Source: Acidobacteriota bacterium
GTDB lineage: Bacteria; Acidobacteriota; JAAYUB01
DNA: 64,000 nt
Assembly (NCBI GenBank): GCA_016935015.1
Contig: JAFGRT010000021.1
Location: 1 to 64,000, forward strand
Direction of reading: 5' to 3'
Each line of letters begins with the position of its first letter. Within the stretch, counting starts at the first letter, position 1. The notes beneath the pieces were generated by a model. That model was not told the origin of the DNA. It saw only the letters and a list, made by a program, of their open reading frames with translations, and made no database searches. Shown here in pieces: positions 18,298 through 29,283 of this stretch. The position numbers were made by a program, and so were the translations under genes.

Positions 18298-21018
18298 TCA
18301 CTTTGTCGGGGGGTTGCTCCGGGTCAGGGCCAGCCGCACGGCCAGTTCCACCCGGCCGATATCCGGATCGTTCTCCACCAGTTCGAACGTCCGGTCGATC
18401 TCGTCTTTCCGCTTCAGGCTGAGGATGAACGGCCGCCCGCCCGGATTGTCCGGAATGAAAGCCAGGCTGTGCAGCCCGGCGCGCTGCATCATGAGCGGTT
18501 CGGGGTCCTCCACCTTCTTGCCGAATACGGTGAGGGGCAGGAATTTGTATTTCCCGCCCTGCTTGGAAATCTCGATGGACAGGGGGATCCCGATCCTCAG
18601 CAGGACGTCGAAATTCTGCAGGATCACCCGGGCCTTGTCCAGGTAGCTGTCGACCATGGACTGATCCTCGGGCTTCACGCTCTTGAACAGTTCGTTGCGG
18701 ATGACCCGGATCACCACGTCGGACACCTCGCCGCGGGTCAGGCTGAACTTGCCCTCCCAGATCCCCTCGAACGGCTCACCTTCGTCCAGCGGCGCCGGCT
18801 CGCTCTCGTTGTCCATACGGTCCACCACTGTTACGGTGTAGGCGTAAAATGCGCCGGCCGGCGGCTGATCGATGTACTCTTCGGGCGTGACCGGCTGGGC
18901 GTTCAGCGGCTTCTGGGGGAAATTTGCATCGGACCAGCGGCGGCGGTAGATGTTGTAACCCTTGAACGCGTCACCGCCGTCGGTTTTCAATTCCGCTTCG
19001 GGCCAGGTGACCTTGTAGCTGCCGTCGGTCCGCCGCTCGTTGGTAACAGAGGCGGGCGCCAGGAGCAGCCAGCGCCGCACCGTCAACCGGGGTTCGGGGC
19101 CGCCGGCCGACGGATTCATCACCAGCAGGGAGACCTGGTTCAGATCGGCGGCTTTGTCGGCCGGATCCACCAGGGGGATCAGGTGGCTGCTCTCGGGGGC
19201 CGTATCCAGCGCAATGCTCTTAAGGGCGACGGGCTGGCCGGAAAAAAGTGGCTCGCCGGCAGCCCGGAAGCCGGCCGCCTCGGCCCGCAGTTCGCCCATG
19301 CCCTGGCCGGCGCTGAAATGCAGGACCAGCTTGGCCCCGCGGCGGGCGGGCAGGCCGTCGGACCGGAACAGGAAATGGCGCGCCGCAAGGGGCGGCAGGG
19401 CGACGTCCGTCTGGCCGTGGACATACAGCCGGGCCACGTTCTGGCCGGCCGGCTGGCGGGTTAGGATGGTAAAGGCGTTGCGGGTGCTCCGCAGGTGTTC
19501 CTGCAGGGCCACGGCGGGGATGACGGCCCCCGTCCACAGGTTGCGGTGATGGAAGTCGCGGGCGTATTCGGGAAACAGCTGCGTCAGGGTGGTGCCGCCA
19601 TGAGCGAACACCGCCGTGTTCAGCGCCGTGAGATCGGGTGCGCCCGACTTGTTCACCTGGAGGATGACGGCCTGGACGTCCACCCCTTTCCCTTCCAGCC
19701 AGTTGAAGAAATGGGCATAGGCGTACGGCTGTTCCTGTTCGGCCCGGTTGATGGGCGTGGCCAGCAGCTCCGGCTCGCTGCGGATGTAGTAGTCGGCCTC
19801 GGGATTGGCGCGGCCCAGTTTTTTCATGAGGTGGTGGGACAGGTATTCGGCCGTCACCTCCAGCCACCAGCGGTAGCCGCCGGCGTTGCTGATGTTGAAG
19901 TAATCGTCCTGGGCCACGTGGATGAGCTCGTGGGCGCCCGTCACGCGCATCTGATATTCCAGGTGGGTGGAGACGGCACTGCCGTTGAAGCTGAAGTCGT
20001 TGTCCAGCAGGACCGGCCCGCCCAGTTCCGAGGACCCGAAGTTGTTCATGGCGACGAGAAAGACATCGTACCGGATCAGGCTGACGGCGGCCACCTTCAT
20101 GTCGACCTGGGGCAGGTTCTGACGGGCGTCTTCCAGAAATTTCCCCATGTCCATGACATAAAGGGGATGGGCCTGGGTCGACCGGCGCTGTGACAGAAGA
20201 TAGGTGATATCGTCGGGCACGCCGGCGGGCGCGCCGCGATTGTAATGAATGGCGAAGTTGGCGGTTTTGTAGGTATGCTCCAGATTCTCCGTCAGCAGCT
20301 TCCAGACGGCTCGCCCCGGTTCGGTGAATTTGATGGCCGAGCCGCCGGCGCTGACGCCGATAATGGTCAGGACGCCGATGAGACTGGCGTGGTCGGTGCG
20401 GGCGATGAGCCGGCGGTTGGCGCTGTCGACGGTGGTGTCCAGCACTTCCCAGCGGGAGCCGTCCCAAACGCCGATGGCCGGGCGGGATCCGGCCGGCGCG
20501 GTGAGGGGATCATCGGGAAAAAAGGGAATGGAAAAGCGGACCGGTCGCGCAAACTGCCAGTGTTCGGCCTCGCCCACGCGCAGATCGTACAGTGGTCCAA
20601 CAGGCAGGTGGCCATCCCTGGACAGTGCGTCCGAGACATGGAGGACCGGGGTGAGGGAAACGTCCTGTGTTTCGGCGATGGCGGCAGGGGGGAGCTCCAT
20701 TTCCGTACCGCCGGGTGTCCGCAGCGTCAGGCCGTTGTCGGGATGATATGTGTTGCTGACCTGACCTTCCGGCCAGCCGGTATATTCCTTGCGGGCGGCG
20801 ACCGCGGCAGACGCCGGCGGCAGGTCGTCGTCCGGCCCGGGCGGCAAAACCACGGTTTCCGGCGGATAGATCTCGCCGCGCCAGAAGGCCAGCCGGTCGA
20901 ACCAGCCGGGATTCATCCACCAGATGAGTCCCGTTTCCAGCAGGGTGGCCAGCAGCAGGAAAGCGATCCAGAACGTGACGAAACAGCCGGAGCGGCGGGC
21001 GTGGATGTCGCGGCTCAT
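18298..21018 (-). CDS. Large membrane-anchored extracytoplasmic protein with HExxH motif (putative metallopeptidase) and FN3-like region
   Basis: MSRDIHARRSGCFVTFWIAFLLLATLLETGLIW anchor; GAHELIHVAQDDYFN...GGYRWWLEVTAEYLSHHLMKKLG; start at 21018 overlaps FHA gene stop (ATGA). Confidence 0.7.
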   Translation of the reverse strand: MSRDIHARRSGCFVTFWIAFLLLATLLETGLIWWMNPGWFDRLAFWRGEIYPPETVVLPPGPDDDLPPASAAVAARKEYTGWPEGQVSNTYHPDNGLTLRTPGGTEMELPPAAIAETQDVSLTPVLHVSDALSRDGHLPVGPLYDLRVGEAEHWQFARPVRFSIPFFPDDPLTAPAGSRPAIGVWDGSRWEVLDTTVDSANRRLIARTDHASLIGVLTIIGVSAGGSAIKFTEPGRAVWKLLTENLEHTYKTANFAIHYNRGAPAGVPDDITYLLSQRRSTQAHPLYVMDMGKFLEDARQNLPQVDMKVAAVSLIRYDVFLVAMNNFGSSELGGPVLLDNDFSFNGSAVSTHLEYQMRVTGAHELIHVAQDDYFNISNAGGYRWWLEVTAEYLSHHLMKKLGRANPEADYYIRSEPELLATPINRAEQEQPYAYAHFFNWLEGKGVDVQAVILQVNKSGAPDLTALNTAVFAHGGTTLTQLFPEYARDFHHRNLWTGAVIPAVALQEHLRSTRNAFTILTRQPAGQNVARLYVHGQTDVALPPLAARHFLFRSDGLPARRGAKLVLHFSAGQGMGELRAEAAGFRAAGEPLFSGQPVALKSIALDTAPESSHLIPLVDPADKAADLNQVSLLVMNPSAGGPEPRLTVRRWLLLAPASVTNERRTDGSYKVTWPEAELKTDGGDAFKGYNIYRRRWSDANFPQKPLNAQPVTPEEYIDQPPAGAFYAYTVTVVDRMDNESEPAPLDEGEPFEGIWEGKFSLTRGEVSDVVIRVIRNELFKSVKPEDQSMVDSYLDKARVILQNFDVLLRIGIPLSIEISKQGGKYKFLPLTVFGKKVEDPEPLMMQRAGLHSLAFIPDNPGGRPFILSLKRKDEIDRTFELVENDPDIGRVELAVRLALTRSNPPTK

Positions 21019-21788
21019 GACAGCACCCCCAGCAGGGTGAGAACGATAAGCGTCAGCAAGCCCGCCACCAGCAGATACCAGAGATGCAGAATCACCCATA
21101 TCCAGCCCCCGGAGCCCCGCCGGCCGCCGCTCGCCTGCACCCGGCTGGCCCGGGACCAAGCGTCGTACAGGCTATACAGCCAGGGGAGGACCAGGGCGCT
21201 GACCAGGGCCAGAATCGCCGCCTTGAGGGGCTGGCCGTTGTACGCCTGGCCGGCGCCGGGCAACAGGATCCCCAGGGTTAGGGCCAGGCTGGGGTGATGG
21301 GGACTCCCGGCCAGGGCCACGACACCGCCCGGCGGCGGTGTCGGCCGGACATGCGAAGGGCTGGCCGATGGCGATACGGGGGCCGGGCGGGCGGGTGCCG
21401 GTGTCGGTGGTGCTGGGGCCGGTGGCGCCGGACGGAGCGTCGGCCGCGCGGGCGGGGCTGCCGCTGATGCGGGCGCGGAGCGGATCTGGAAGCGCAGGCC
21501 GGTCTGCGGTCCCAGCTGCAGCACGGCACCATGAGCCACGAAGCCGGAGCCGGGCCGGCTGTCGATGGTCAGGGTCCCGCCCAGGTCCATGGCGTAATAG
21601 CCCTGCCGGCTGAGGTAGATTTTGCAGGCCTGGGCCGGAATGCCGGGCAACACCACATGGCATTGGGGTGCGGAGCCGATGATGACGGTCCGGGCCTCCG
21701 TTTCATAGGACCGGACCGCGCCGTGCTCGTCATAATAACTCAGCTTGATGGTGGAACGGGGCGTCTCACCGGATGATTGCGGGGGCAT
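21015..21788 (-). CDS. FHA-domain-like protein with C-terminal TM segments
   Basis: TVIIGSAPQCHVVLPGIPAQACKIYLSRQGYYAMDLGGTLTIDSRPGSGFVAHGAVLQLG; P/A-rich linker; LALTLGILLPGAGQAYNGQPLKAAILALVSALVLPWLYSLYDAW. Confidence 0.7.
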   Translation of the reverse strand: MPPQSSGETPRSTIKLSYYDEHGAVRSYETEARTVIIGSAPQCHVVLPGIPAQACKIYLSRQGYYAMDLGGTLTIDSRPGSGFVAHGAVLQLGPQTGLRFQIRSAPASAAAPPARPTLRPAPPAPAPPTPAPARPAPVSPSASPSHVRPTPPPGGVVALAGSPHHPSLALTLGILLPGAGQAYNGQPLKAAILALVSALVLPWLYSLYDAWSRASRVQASGGRRGSGGWIWVILHLWYLLVAGLLTLIVLTLLGVLS

Positions 21789-22006
21789 GACATCACCTCA
21801 CGCGGGGATTCGGTTATGTTGCGTGCCGATCGCTATAACATGTCCGTGGCGACATGGTCAGTCCTTCCAAACATATCGGACTACCCGGCGTGATTCAAGT
21901 ATTTTCTGGAGTGGCGTGACGCCCGTCACCGCCGAAAAGTATGGCGCTGTCGGTCCTGAGGAAGAACGGGCCAAGGAGGATGATTCGTGCAGAATTACAG
22001 GATGCG

Positions 22007-23263
22007 TCACTCGGCGGCGATGATCACCGCCGGCAGAAAGCCCTGCCGCTCCGGCGGGGCCTGGTAGGTATCGTACAGGAAACCGGCTGTGGCCAGATAG
22101 CGGTTGGTGTAGCCGAAAAAATAGTGCCACAGCATGTTGAACGTTTCCTTGTAATCGACACCATGGCGGATTGGGCTGATCTCTTTCAGCTCGGCGCGGA
22201 TGGTGGCGTAGTGGGCGCGCGTCCAGGCCAGTACCTCGTCCAGGACCAGCTGCCGGATCCCGTCCATCATGGCCTGATCGGCGGGGGTGAACACGGGCAC
22301 CTGCAGATGGTACTGCTCATCCGCCTGGCGGATATAGTGCAGTTTTTCCAACAGGGCCAACGAATGGCCTATCTCGTCGGCCGCCTGCCCGGTGACCTCG
22401 GCCAGGCGCGCGGCGCCCGCCGGGCCGTGCGCCAGGGCCGCCAGGATTCGGGCGATGTCTCGCTGCAGTCCAGCCAACTGATTCCGCAGCACGTGCCGCA
22501 GCTCGGAACGGTAGAACTCCGGCTGGTCATCGGGCGACCAGGTGCCCAATCGCCAGGCCAGGTCGGGGAAGGCGTGACGGGGCAGGCGATGGTGATCCCC
22601 GAACGTCATGAAGGTGGTGTTTCCGATGTTGGATGAATGGCAGCCCCAGTAGATGCCTTTCAGGGAAAAACGCGTCACCTCCTCGGCGTTGAGCACGTAG
22701 CGGTTGCCGCCCGGCTTTTCGGGGCCATGGACGATAAAGCCGTGTTCGTCCAGCAGGTCGAGGGCCCCCAGGTCCATGGACAGGGCGCCCACCAGGATGA
22801 AGAGCAGCTTCTCCCGGGGCACGTCGGCGGGTGTATAGGTCGCCAGGAGGCGGTGGATGTCGTCCTTTTTCGCCAGGATGCGGTCGGCCAGCCGGCGGCT
22901 GTATTTTTCGGCCGCGGCGGAGATGAGCTGCTGGTCCTTTTCGGTGAACAGGGGGAAGTTCAGGAACACGCGGTCCCCGTCGCGGCGCAGGATCTCCAGG
23001 CGCAGCAGATCGTCCAGGCTGGTCTCGCTGCCGGCCAGGCGCTCGGCCACCCGTGCCGCCGGCAGCGGTTCGTCTGCCAAGGCGAAGAGCAATGCCTGGA
23101 CGGCCGCCGGCCGGCAATACGTATACGGATTGTACGCCGGCGCATCGGCGCTGACGCTGCCCACCACGGCCAGTTGCAGCTTGCGCTCCGGCTCCGCGGC
23201 GAAAGCGGTCCCTGCCAGCAGGAGTCCGGCCAGGCAGATGATGAAAAGAGAACGGTTTTTCAT
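22007..23263 (-). CDS. Secreted hypothetical protein
   Basis: 418 aa with signal peptide MKNRSLFIICLAGLLLAGTAFA; helical, winged-helix-like segments; no family recognised. Confidence 0.75.
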   Translation of the reverse strand: MKNRSLFIICLAGLLLAGTAFAAEPERKLQLAVVGSVSADAPAYNPYTYCRPAAVQALLFALADEPLPAARVAERLAGSETSLDDLLRLEILRRDGDRVFLNFPLFTEKDQQLISAAAEKYSRRLADRILAKKDDIHRLLATYTPADVPREKLLFILVGALSMDLGALDLLDEHGFIVHGPEKPGGNRYVLNAEEVTRFSLKGIYWGCHSSNIGNTTFMTFGDHHRLPRHAFPDLAWRLGTWSPDDQPEFYRSELRHVLRNQLAGLQRDIARILAALAHGPAGAARLAEVTGQAADEIGHSLALLEKLHYIRQADEQYHLQVPVFTPADQAMMDGIRQLVLDEVLAWTRAHYATIRAELKEISPIRHGVDYKETFNMLWHYFFGYTNRYLATAGFLYDTYQAPPERQGFLPAVIIAAE

Positions 23264-23410
23264 AAATCCTCCCGCTCATGAGTCGCCGACAGGGGGGGGC
23301 GTGCTGCCAGCATGATTCACTGCCGGCCATGATGAAAAGTGGTCTTGTGAGCGGCGCCCCAATCCCGGCCGGCAGGGCATGACCAGTCTTGGCGACGAAT
23401 GGGGGCGTTC

Positions 23411-23905
23411 TCAGGCGAGGCCGTACAGATGACCCGTGTGTAGCGGTTCTCCCGACAGCTTCAGCCAGATGAACAGCTGCATGCGATGGTTGGACATGTG
23501 TTCCGCTGACTGCAGCATGAAATCCTGCAAGGTCATGGGCATAGGCATCCAGGGGACGGTGATTTCGTTCTGGTTGAATTCGCCGTCGGTGATCTTTTCC
23601 ATCTCTTCCAGCAGCAGGCGCCAGTCGGTGTCGATCTCCTCCAGGGCGGTGGCGACGCTCACCGCCGACGGGAACTTCTCCGCCGGTGGGAGCATTTCCT
23701 CGTCGGACATGGGCGGCCATTCCTCCTTGACGGCCATGACCAGGCTGGCACCCAGGGTGCTGCTCAGGTGCTTGATCACCTGGGCGATGGTCAGGAGACC
23801 GTCCTGGGGCTTGTAGGTGAATTTCTCTTCGGGGGTCAGCTGGATCAATCCCCGCGTGGCGCGATAGATGCCTTCGACGAACTTGATGTAATCACGACGT
23901 TTCAT
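23411..23905 (-). CDS. DinB-family protein
   Basis: YKPQDGLLTIAQVIKHLSSTLGASL...MTLQDFMLQSAEHMSNHRMQLFIWLKLSG, DinB-type His spacing. Confidence 0.88.
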   Translation of the reverse strand: MKRRDYIKFVEGIYRATRGLIQLTPEEKFTYKPQDGLLTIAQVIKHLSSTLGASLVMAVKEEWPPMSDEEMLPPAEKFPSAVSVATALEEIDTDWRLLLEEMEKITDGEFNQNEITVPWMPMPMTLQDFMLQSAEHMSNHRMQLFIWLKLSGEPLHTGHLYGLA

Positions 23906-24080
23906 GGGGTCTCCTTTCCGGACGCCGTCGCCCGGTGAACTCGAAGCGTTGCCTCTGGTATACGGATTTGCATGTATGAAGATTCATCAGAATGTCAAGA
24001 GGCCAGGATTTGTGGTTTCCCCAGCAGATCACCCGAGTTGCAGCACGGTTCGTTCATGTTGCCGCAATACCGTGCCGTCC

Positions 24081-25026
24081 TCAGAACATTTCCGTTTCCC
24101 AGAGGTCGTGCAGGTGGATGGCGCCGATGAGGACGTTGTCGTCGTCGACGATGTACAGGGAGGTGATTTTGTTGGTCTCCATCTTGTTGAGGGCGCTGGT
24201 GGCCAGTTCCCGGGCGTCGATGGTCTTGGGTCGGGGTGTCATGCACTCACCGGCCGACAAGTCGAGGATGGGGGCTTTGGCCGATAGCATCCGGCGCAAA
24301 TCGCCGTCGGTGATGACGCCCACCAGGTGGCCGGCGTCGTCCGTCACCGCCGTGGCGCCCATGCGACCGGCGGACATGACATAGATGACGTCCTTCATGG
24401 GCGCGCCCATGGTGACGCGGGGAAGGGCGTCGCCGGTACGCATGAGGTCCTCGATCCGGCGCAGTTTCTTGCCCAGTTTTCCGCCGGGATGGAGCGCGGC
24501 GAAGTCTTCCAGTTTGAAGCCTTTGCGGATGCTCAGGGCGATGGCCAGGGCGTCGCCCAAGGCCAAGGCGGCGGTGGTGCTGGTCGTGGGTGCCAGGCCC
24601 AGCGGGCAGGCTTCGGGCAGATCGCCCGTGTCCAGGCAGACGTCGGCGCTGCGTCCAAGCTGGGAATGGACGTGGCCGGTCAGAACGATGAGAGGAATGG
24701 ACAGACGCTTGATGAACTCCAGCAGGCGCATGATCTCGGGCGTGGCGCCGCTGTTGGACAGGGCGAGCACCACGTCCCCTCGCGCCAGCATGCCCAGGTC
24801 GCCGTGAATGGCCTCGGCCGGGTGAAGGTAAAGGGACGGCGAACCGGTGCTGGCCAGTGTCGCGGATATCTTGCGGGCGATGATGCCCGACTTGCCCATG
24901 CCCGTCAAAACGATCCGTCCCCGGCACGACTCGAGGATATCCACCGCCTCGACGAAACGGTGATCCAGGTTGTCGGCCAGCCGCCGCAGCGCCTTGCTCT
25001 CCGTTTGCAGCACCTGGCGGGCGATG

Positions 25027-25037
<11 letters not shown>
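24081..25037 (-). CDS. kdsD: D-arabinose 5-phosphate isomerase, KpsF/GutQ family (SIS + CBS pair)
   Basis: GRIVLTGMGKSGIIARKISATLASTGSPSLYLHPAEAIHGDLGM...ALSNSGATPEI...LHPGGKLGKKL; start at 25037, overlaps kdsA. Confidence 0.94.
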
Positions 25038-27512
<2,475 letters not shown>

Positions 27513-28112
27513 TTATGGTAGTTCCAGAAACGCTTCCACTTCCTTGGCCTTGACGATCCGACCGGAGCGGGTGAAACAGGCAATGGCATCCTGAAAGAGC
27601 TTGTCGGCTTCCTGCCGGTTGCCGATGAGCATCTCTTCGATGCCCGCCTCCTTGAGATAGACGCCCGCTTCTTCCCAGCGGCTTTCGGACTTCAGCTCCT
27701 CGGCGATCTTGGAGTAGTGCTGGGTTTCCGGCTTGTGATCGCCGGTTTTGGACACGCGGGCCTCTTCGAGGAGGGTCAGCAGTTTTTCATAGATCGCCGA
27801 CTTGGCCAGAATATCATACGCCCCGTTCATGAGATAGTCCTCGATGATCTTGACGGTGATCTCACCGCTGAGACCGATGACGGTCTGCTCCGGTCGCAGC
27901 TTCTTGATGAGCTGAAGCGTTTTCAGGCCGTTGATACCGGGCAGGATCTCGTCCAGCAGGACCACGTCCACGGCCGTGTGGCGCAGGAAATCAATGGCCC
28001 GTTCGCCTGAATCGATATCGAAGACTTGATAGTCATTGCTCTCCAGAAATTCCTTCAGGCTGTCACGCAACAGCTTTTTGTCATCAACGATGAGTAACTT
28101 GCCCTTACGCAT
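27513..28112 (-). CDS. Response regulator (receiver domain) with C-terminal helical/TPR-like region
   Basis: MRKGKLLIVDDKKLLRDSLKEFLESNDYQVFDIDSGERAIDFLRHTAVDVVLLDEILPGINGL; helical C-term. Confidence 0.88.
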   Translation of the reverse strand: MRKGKLLIVDDKKLLRDSLKEFLESNDYQVFDIDSGERAIDFLRHTAVDVVLLDEILPGINGLKTLQLIKKLRPEQTVIGLSGEITVKIIEDYLMNGAYDILAKSAIYEKLLTLLEEARVSKTGDHKPETQHYSKIAEELKSESRWEEAGVYLKEAGIEEMLIGNRQEADKLFQDAIACFTRSGRIVKAKEVEAFLELP

Positions 28113-29283
28113 GCTGCTCTTCTCCTTCTTTGATAAGCTTGAACTGAATGGTAAAGACCGTGCCTTCACCGGGGGAGCTCTTTAGGAATATCTTTCCCTG
28201 GTGATTCTCCACTGTTTTCTTGCAAATGAGCAATCCCAGGCCGGTGCCGCTTTCACCGCTCCAGTTGGTGTAATCGGGACGCCAGATCTTGTCCTGAACT
28301 TCCGGCGGGATGCCGATACCATTATCCTCGAAATCGATGCAGGCCCAACCATTTTTTTTGTAGGTGCGCACCGTGATGACGCCACCGTTGTCCAGCGCCC
28401 GGACGGCATTTTCCAGGATGTTCATGAATACCCGGTTCAAATCCTCGCCGCTGGCCAGGATCATGAGGGGCTGATCATAGAGGTCCCTGCGGATCTTGAT
28501 ATTGGCATTATACACCGCGAAGAGCTCCAGCGTCTGCCGGGCCAGGGCGGTGAGATCCATGGGGTACATGTTCTTGCTGTCGATGGCGATGGCCTCGCCC
28601 AGGTGTTTCAGCTTGTCGCCCAGCTCCTTGATGAAACCGAGAAGGGTGGCCACGCCCTCCAGACGCTTGAGACCGTCGCGGGACAGGTTCAGAATCCGTA
28701 CCTGATCGGCGTGTGCCAGTCCGGGGACCTCTTCCAGTTGCGCATTGATCTTGCGGAACGTCTTTTCGGCCATGCGTAACTTGAGAATGAGACTGGTGAA
28801 ATAGCTGCCGCTGATATCGTGGCCGACGCTCTTGACGATCAGCCGGCTTTCCTCCAGAGCTTTGCGTTTTTCCTCCATCAGTTCTTCGTTGACGAGCCGC
28901 TGACGCTGCCACTGGAAACCCTTTTCAATGCGATGGATGAACAGGTCGGTCTGCTCCACAACCGCCGGCTTTTGCACAAAGTCCCGCGCGCCCAGGCGTA
29001 ATGAGTCCACGGCATTCTCGATGGTGATTTCGCCGGTGAGCACAATGACGTAATTCCGCTCGGCGAGCCCCTTCCCCTCCAGCTGCTGCAGGAATTCCAG
29101 ACCCGACATGCCCGGCATCTTGAGGTCGAGCAGAACGACGGCGAATTCCGCCTCTTCCAGCTTGAGCAAACCCTCTTCGCCGTTGAGGGCGATTTCGATG
29201 GCGTAGTTTTCGTCCTGTAGGAGCTCGGCCACGCTCTCGGCGAAATGGCGACTGTCGTCAATAATGAGAATCGGGTTGTTCAT
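28105..29283 (-). CDS. Receiver-domain histidine kinase
   Basis: N-term receiver ILIIDDSRHFAESV...VVLLDLKMPGMSG; H-box-like KSVGHDISGSYFTSLI; HATPase FMNILENAVRALDNGG...DNGIGIPPEVQDKIW...GTGLGLLICKKTVENHQG. Confidence 0.92.
   Translation of the reverse strand: MNNPILIIDDSRHFAESVAELLQDENYAIEIALNGEEGLLKLEEAEFAVVLLDLKMPGMSGLEFLQQLEGKGLAERNYVIVLTGEITIENAVDSLRLGARDFVQKPAVVEQTDLFIHRIEKGFQWQRQRLVNEELMEEKRKALEESRLIVKSVGHDISGSYFTSLILKLRMAEKTFRKINAQLEEVPGLAHADQVRILNLSRDGLKRLEGVATLLGFIKELGDKLKHLGEAIAIDSKNMYPMDLTALARQTLELFAVYNANIKIRRDLYDQPLMILASGEDLNRVFMNILENAVRALDNGGVITVRTYKKNGWACIDFEDNGIGIPPEVQDKIWRPDYTNWSGESGTGLGLLICKKTVENHQGKIFLKSSPGEGTVFTIQFKLIKEGEEQHA

Noticed and set aside
18274-19464. 396-aa plus-strand ORF
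   Set aside because: Antisense to the HExxH protein gene; no domain signal.
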